Source: Nitratidesulfovibrio termitidis HI1
GTDB lineage: Bacteria > Desulfobacterota > Desulfovibrionia > Desulfovibrionales > Desulfovibrionaceae
DNA length: 64,000 nt
Assembly (NCBI RefSeq): GCF_000504305.1
Contig: NZ_KI632512.1
Span: 879,073-943,072 of the forward strand
Reading direction: 5' to 3'
The notes beneath the pieces were generated by a model that was not told where the DNA came from, did not search any database, and saw only the letters and a program-made list of their open reading frames with translations. The translations under genes and the position numbers were made by a program. This document shows positions 62,101 through 64,000 of this stretch, in pieces; positions within the stretch are counted from its first letter, which is position 1, and every line of letters begins with the position of its first letter.

Positions 62101-64000
62101 GAATCCGCCGTGGTGGCGCCCAGCAGGGTCGCGCCGTCGTAGATGGAAACCGTGGCGTTCGCTTCCGCCGTGCCGCTGAGCGTCGGCGTGGTATCGTTGG
62201 TCGTGCTGCCGCTGGCCACCGTGCCTATTACCGGAGCCAGGTCGTCATACACATCGGTGATCGCGGGTGCGCCGGGCGCCGCCGTATCTATGGTGATGGC
62301 CAGCGCGCCGCTCTGCGTGCTTTCGTTGCCCGCCGTGTCGGTCAGCGTGTAGGTGAAGTCGTGCAACCCGTCCGCGATGTTCGCGTTGGGCGTCAGGGTG
62401 CCCGTCACCGCATCGTAGGTCGCGGCAACCTTCACCCCGTCCACGTACAGCGACACCGTGTCCGTATGGCCCGTCCCCACGTTGACGCCGGGCCGCGCGT
62501 CGTTGGTCACCGGCGCGGTGCTGTTGGCGTCGACCACCGGGGCCACGTCGTCATTGTAGTCCAGCGGCGCGGTGGGCGTCGCCGGGGCCGTGGTGTCCAC
62601 GCGCAGGGTCACCGTCGTGGAACTCGCGCCCCGGTTGCCCGCAAGGTCTTCCACCCGTGCATAGTAGCTGTAGCTGGTGCCGTCGGCCAGGCCGGAATCC
62701 TGGAATATCCAGTCCGTGCCGCCCACCACCGACGCCGTGCCAAGGCGCACGTTGTCGCGGTAGATGGCCACCACCTCGTCCGCCGCAAGCGTGGCGGAAA
62801 GGGTGCCTTGCAGCATCGGGGTGGTGTCGTTGGTCGGCACGCTGAACGCGAAGGTGCCCTCCTTCGGCGCCTCGTTGTCCACGTACCCGGTGATGTCCAC
62901 CGTCTGCGCCGGGATCGCCGTATCCACGTGGATGGTGTACTGGTTGCTCTCGCCGCCAGTCACCGTGGCCGCGTTGATGATCCGCGCCTGGTAGGTGTAG
63001 TCGCCGTCGGCAAGGGCCGAGGTCTCCGCGAACGTCCAGGTCGTGCCCGTCACCGTGGCGGTGCCCACCACCACGCCGCCGCGCAGCACCTGCACCGTCT
63101 CCCCGGTGTTCAGCGGCGCGGTAAGCGTGCCGAACACCGTGGGCGTGGTGTCGTTGGTGTACCCGTTGTCGGCCACCGTGCCCGTGACCGGGGCTTGGTC
63201 GTCCGTCACGCCCCCGATGATCGCCTGCTGGCCCACGCCGCTCGTGTCCACCGTGAAGCCGATGGAGTTCGATTCCGCGCTGGTGTTGCCCGCCTGGTCC
63301 ACCACCTTGGCCGTGTACGTGTAGGAACTGCCGCTCGACAGCCCGCCGTCCGTGTACGTCCAGGTCGTGCCCGTCACCGTGGCCGTGCCCACGTCCACGC
63401 CGTCGCGGAACACGTGCACCGCTTCCGTGGCGGACAGGACCGAGGAGATGGTGCCCCGGATTTCCGGCGTGTCGTCGTTGGTCACCCCGTTGTTCGGGAT
63501 CGCACCCGTCGTGGGCTCAAGGCTGTCCCACGCCAGGGTGATGGTCACCGTCTGCGTGGGCGGGGTGGCGTCCAGGCGGATCGAGTAGCTGTTCGAGGCC
63601 GTGCCCTGGTTGTTCGCGCCGTCGATGACCACCGCAGAGTAGGTGTAGTTGCCGTCGACCGACAGGGTGTCCGTGTACGTCCAGGTCGTGCCCGTCACCG
63701 TGGCGGTGCCGATGTCCGTGCCGCCCCGGAAGATGTGCACGGCCTCGGTCCCGACCAGCGCCGCCGACAGGGTGCCGGAAAGCGTGGGCGTGGTGTCGTT
63801 GGTGTACCCGTTGTTCGCCACCGTGCCCTGCACAGGATCCAGGTCGTCCGTGATCGCGTCGATGGTCACCGTGGTGGACGAGCCGGAGGTCTTCACCGTG
63901 ATCGAGTACGGCCCGGAGAACCCGCCGGTGTTGCCCGACCTGTCCTCAACGCGCGCCGTGTACGCATAGGTCGTGTCGTTGGTCAGGCCGCTGTCCCCGT
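56163..64000 (-). CDS. Giant RTX adhesin with Ig-like repeats, C-terminal part
   Basis: More than 2,600 residues are visible and the N-terminus lies beyond the right edge. From right to left there are about 15 bacterial Ig-like repeats of roughly 95-100 residues (core GYTNDTTPxLxGTL, GTATVTGTTWTY, VxDxAGN), with a more divergent last one ending near 58,770. An FG-GAP/VCBS-like stretch (about 58,600-57,300) has six calcium-type motifs such as DYNRDGRPD and DWNHDGLMD. RTX-like repeats follow (GGGGTDTF, GRGGNDIFHL; 56,880-56,540), then a type I secretion C-terminal target domain ending LLANHQIVV. It is the likely cargo of the adjacent ABC system and a biofilm or attachment factor. No LapD/LapG release proteins are seen in the window. 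Confidence 0.93.
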   Translation of the reverse strand, partial: GDSGLTNDTTYAYTARVEDRSGNTGGFSGPYSITVKTSGSSTTVTIDAITDDLDPVQGTVANNGYTNDTTPTLSGTLSAALVGTEAVHIFRGGTDIGTATVTGTTWTYTDTLSVDGNYTYSAVVIDGANNQGTASNSYSIRLDATPPTQTVTITLAWDSLEPTTGAIPNNGVTNDDTPEIRGTISSVLSATEAVHVFRDGVDVGTATVTGTTWTYTDGGLSSGSSYTYTAKVVDQAGNTSAESNSIGFTVDTSGVGQQAIIGGVTDDQAPVTGTVADNGYTNDTTPTVFGTLTAPLNTGETVQVLRGGVVVGTATVTGTTWTFAETSALADGDYTYQARIINAATVTGGESNQYTIHVDTAIPAQTVDITGYVDNEAPKEGTFAFSVPTNDTTPMLQGTLSATLAADEVVAIYRDNVRLGTASVVGGTDWIFQDSGLADGTSYSYYARVEDLAGNRGASSTTVTLRVDTTAPATPTAPLDYNDDVAPVVDANSTAPVTNDARPGVNVGTGHTDTVSLYVDGVKVAATYDAVTGTLTPNANIADGLHDFTYTLTDTAGNESTQSGALAITIDTAAPGAPAITDVYDDLAPVIGTVASGSTTNDTTPTLSGTAEANATVSIYDGATLLGATTADSGGNWTYTPGSSLAGGSHSFTVTATDVAGNTSGASSAWTINITTGTQTVSIDVVYDNVSPPINLAVPSGTYTDDSSPELRGSLGMALATGEVVAIYRNGAKIGEASVTGTNWTYQDTGLTTGHYDYEARVEDSAGNPGAVSAHHDIYLIVENMTPVITSIIDDVDPVQGTIPNGGYTNDASPMLEGNLGSYTQVPPSFLEVHMFRDGVDIGEVTVLSDGSWTFQDTGVTDGEHAYSIRTILENGNGVFTGVDRTIIVDTTAPPQTVTITQVWDNVDPVQGAVANGAETNDSTPEIRGSLSAALAADEVVAVYRDGAYAGTATVTGTNWEYTDSGLSNGTTYEYTARVEDRAGNAGSYSSGYSITVKTQPSPTTVTLTDVIDDQLPEMGYLSDNGYTNDTTPLLQGSLSAPLTGTERVHVFRNGVDIGTATNFSTTWTFEDPGLPADGNYTYYAVIIDGAGNPGTASTTWTINLDTSVPPQTVVVTRAMDDVGTLTGQIPDNGVTDDDSPEIQGTISAVLSSTEEVHVFRDGADVGTATVSGTNWTFTDVGLASGSYYVYTAKVVDRAGNAGAESNSIRFMVDTAPVDVVGTITDVTDNQAPVTGSVTNGGYTNDTSPLLSGTLSRALSSGESLQVLRDGALVGTATVTGTTWTYQEPDAALADGEHTYEVRGINAAQVTGQASDPYTIHLDTAVPSQTTTITGYTDDQPPQTGTFEFYVPTNDNNPTIVGTISATLGADEVVVIYRDGARLGTATVTGGTNWTYQDWGGLSDGTSYSYMARVEDLAGNHSTDSTVVTLRVDMTPPQEPINIISFTDDVGTDTGTFASGSTTDDTLPVLNGTIGSPLLYGERVNVYMDGAYLGIATVTDTSWYYDLIPEQELAEGTYTFTATMVDQAGNEGSHSAGFTLTVDTTAPTQTVAISNYTDNVGAAQGDFLAGTTTDDRTPTLNGTLNMPLEAGERVRVYDAATNTLLGEAVVNGTNWHYEITEPLLDGSTVSYRAVVADAAGNEGVASSSFSFNVDLQMFVDSQSTLDHTPIVVGHVAFDIQPGEYVEVTINGVTYSSRNGAVVVDPQNATWYVQIPDAAALAEGTYDVQAVLKQSDGTVIVHDDTSNELVVAPTPAITVGAGGNDVNQKGTAVTINKEGMWLIHTNQAMLTSSATSSATLGSFTVVQLTGNRGGTGYDSNNYVQNAVFIDYNRDGRPDLFAADSDYDDGQQMFYNTGSGWVPYQVGANTSTAQSGDFAGDADTDGSANVWSWYGGIIGIDKDGDGWVDIIYGDRTPNDSGIQDGYGSQIVLNHDGTIVGMDKDGNFATDYATDSSHRPIGLDQSQPDMSLSGVDINNDGLIDFVMHAQDIVADGTRITKNGSTNISTNLARLVVVNGTDNGTWVVQQVVNGVFQRGVDNDPSVNNVASMTWADFNGDGYMDLFMGRGNEQTNVASGSASGVGNNDQEYASRIHFNDGTGQLAFLDPNNDGIGNADTSSSGMYWFTDTLAGSASMAVDWNHDGLMDIIELPGIQSDTGGINGDHAQGPINLYTNTTTGGVVGFTTTNLLTQIGRTTIGSTSTSNHSAQVSGALAIDLDWDGDRDLLAFTLGGTTTYIANQNQVAYGTSLHLRILDAEGINVFYGNTVQLIDDVTGLVVSTQIINPQPGSQTGDTSAIVDFYNLDASHSYSAVILRYDHDVAADVGGVASVGTNTVEIQNAAWHGLKATDANHAYVLTAEAENNVANASTNGGTNTAGIVGTGYNDTFFATQGNDVYNGGGGTETISGVTSWHDVGGQDIVDYKLAGNTPVTVDLSLSGAQNTGFGTATFINIEGVAGGGGTDTFWGSSADNILEGRGGNDIFHLRQDGGHDTLLYKLLDAGDATGGNGHDTVHDWWVGTFEATPDSDRIDISELLVGYAKDADGAAHYIDGVPTIDAGETITDYISVTKSGADTIISIDRDGAGTAFAMTEMVTLKDTSTDLETLLANHQIVV
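59701..61114 (-). repeat. Copy B of a multi-domain super-repeat in the adhesin
   Basis: Five consecutive Ig units (end of one, then four) match the block at 62596-64000 in the same order, at an offset of 2,886-2,895 bp. Shared marks include the order ITVKT..TTVTL, EIQGTISAVL, QVLRDG, VPTND and TLRVD. Confidence 0.8.
62596..64000 (-). repeat. Copy A of a multi-domain super-repeat in the adhesin
   Basis: This is the counterpart of 59701-61114. The first unit is cut by the window edge, so the super-repeat may extend further right. Confidence 0.8.

Overview
The window reads as part of the chromosome of a high-GC, Gram-negative sulfate reducer of the Desulfovibrio/Nitratidesulfovibrio kind. The indications are an abundant Desulfovibrio-type outer-membrane porin ending in Phe, a short phage-type S24 repressor, strong GGAGG ribosome sites and 60-65% GC coding sequence. 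No rRNA, tRNA, insertion sequence or CRISPR array was seen. The assignment is by family resemblance only.

Region 1 (1-25,319, all minus strand) is a capsule-type polysaccharide locus of the ABC-transporter class. In transcription order it holds UDP-GlcNAc 2-epimerase (wecB), UDP-ManNAc dehydrogenase (wecC), a 2,500-residue fully reducing type I polyketide synthase without thioesterase, a PLP-dependent alpha-oxoamine synthase, outer-membrane lipoprotein KpsD/Wza, KpsM, KpsT, KpsE, then glycosyltransferases with an alpha/beta hydrolase and a polysaccharide deacetylase, running off the left edge inside a GT2 enzyme. The PKS/oxoamine synthase pair suggests a dedicated lipid (amino-ketone, sphinganine-like) anchor for the exported glycan. 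The stretch from about 5,000 to 10,000 is visibly AT-richer than its surroundings.

Region 2 (25,320-31,856) holds a long divergent control region with repeated CTTGCAGGC-type sites, a CI/LexA-like repressor, the major porin, a seven-repeat HAF protein and two small genes. Region 3 (31,857-43,107) has catalase, a 1,425-residue DUF748 envelope protein translationally coupled to a second, secreted HAF protein, a lipoprotein, a diverged tandem pair of small orphan genes, and a membrane-anchored orphan. Region 4 (43,108-50,410) has aquaporin Z, a large ATPase-winged helix-BTAD regulator, a third HAF protein, and a YczE-like membrane protein with a 9-bp tandem repeat in its leader. Region 5 (50,411-64,000, minus strand) is a type I secretion system (TolC, LapB-type ABC ATPase, LapC-type adaptor) next to the C-terminal 2,600 residues of a giant Ig-repeat RTX adhesin whose start lies beyond the right edge.

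The surface genes appear to be tied together by an 18-bp motif, WTGYAAGRAAAAWRTCAG, found in eight intergenic regions. It is always in the orientation of the downstream gene, and in five of the eight sites it lies 10-11 bp before a plausible -10 hexamer (the other three show a poor one or none). It can be read as two heptamers at 11-bp spacing, the architecture bound by SARP/BTAD activators, and a BTAD regulator is encoded in the window. Capsule, porin, two HAF proteins, aquaporin, YczE-like protein and the secretion operon would then form one surface regulon. This link is inference from sequence and is the most testable novelty here.
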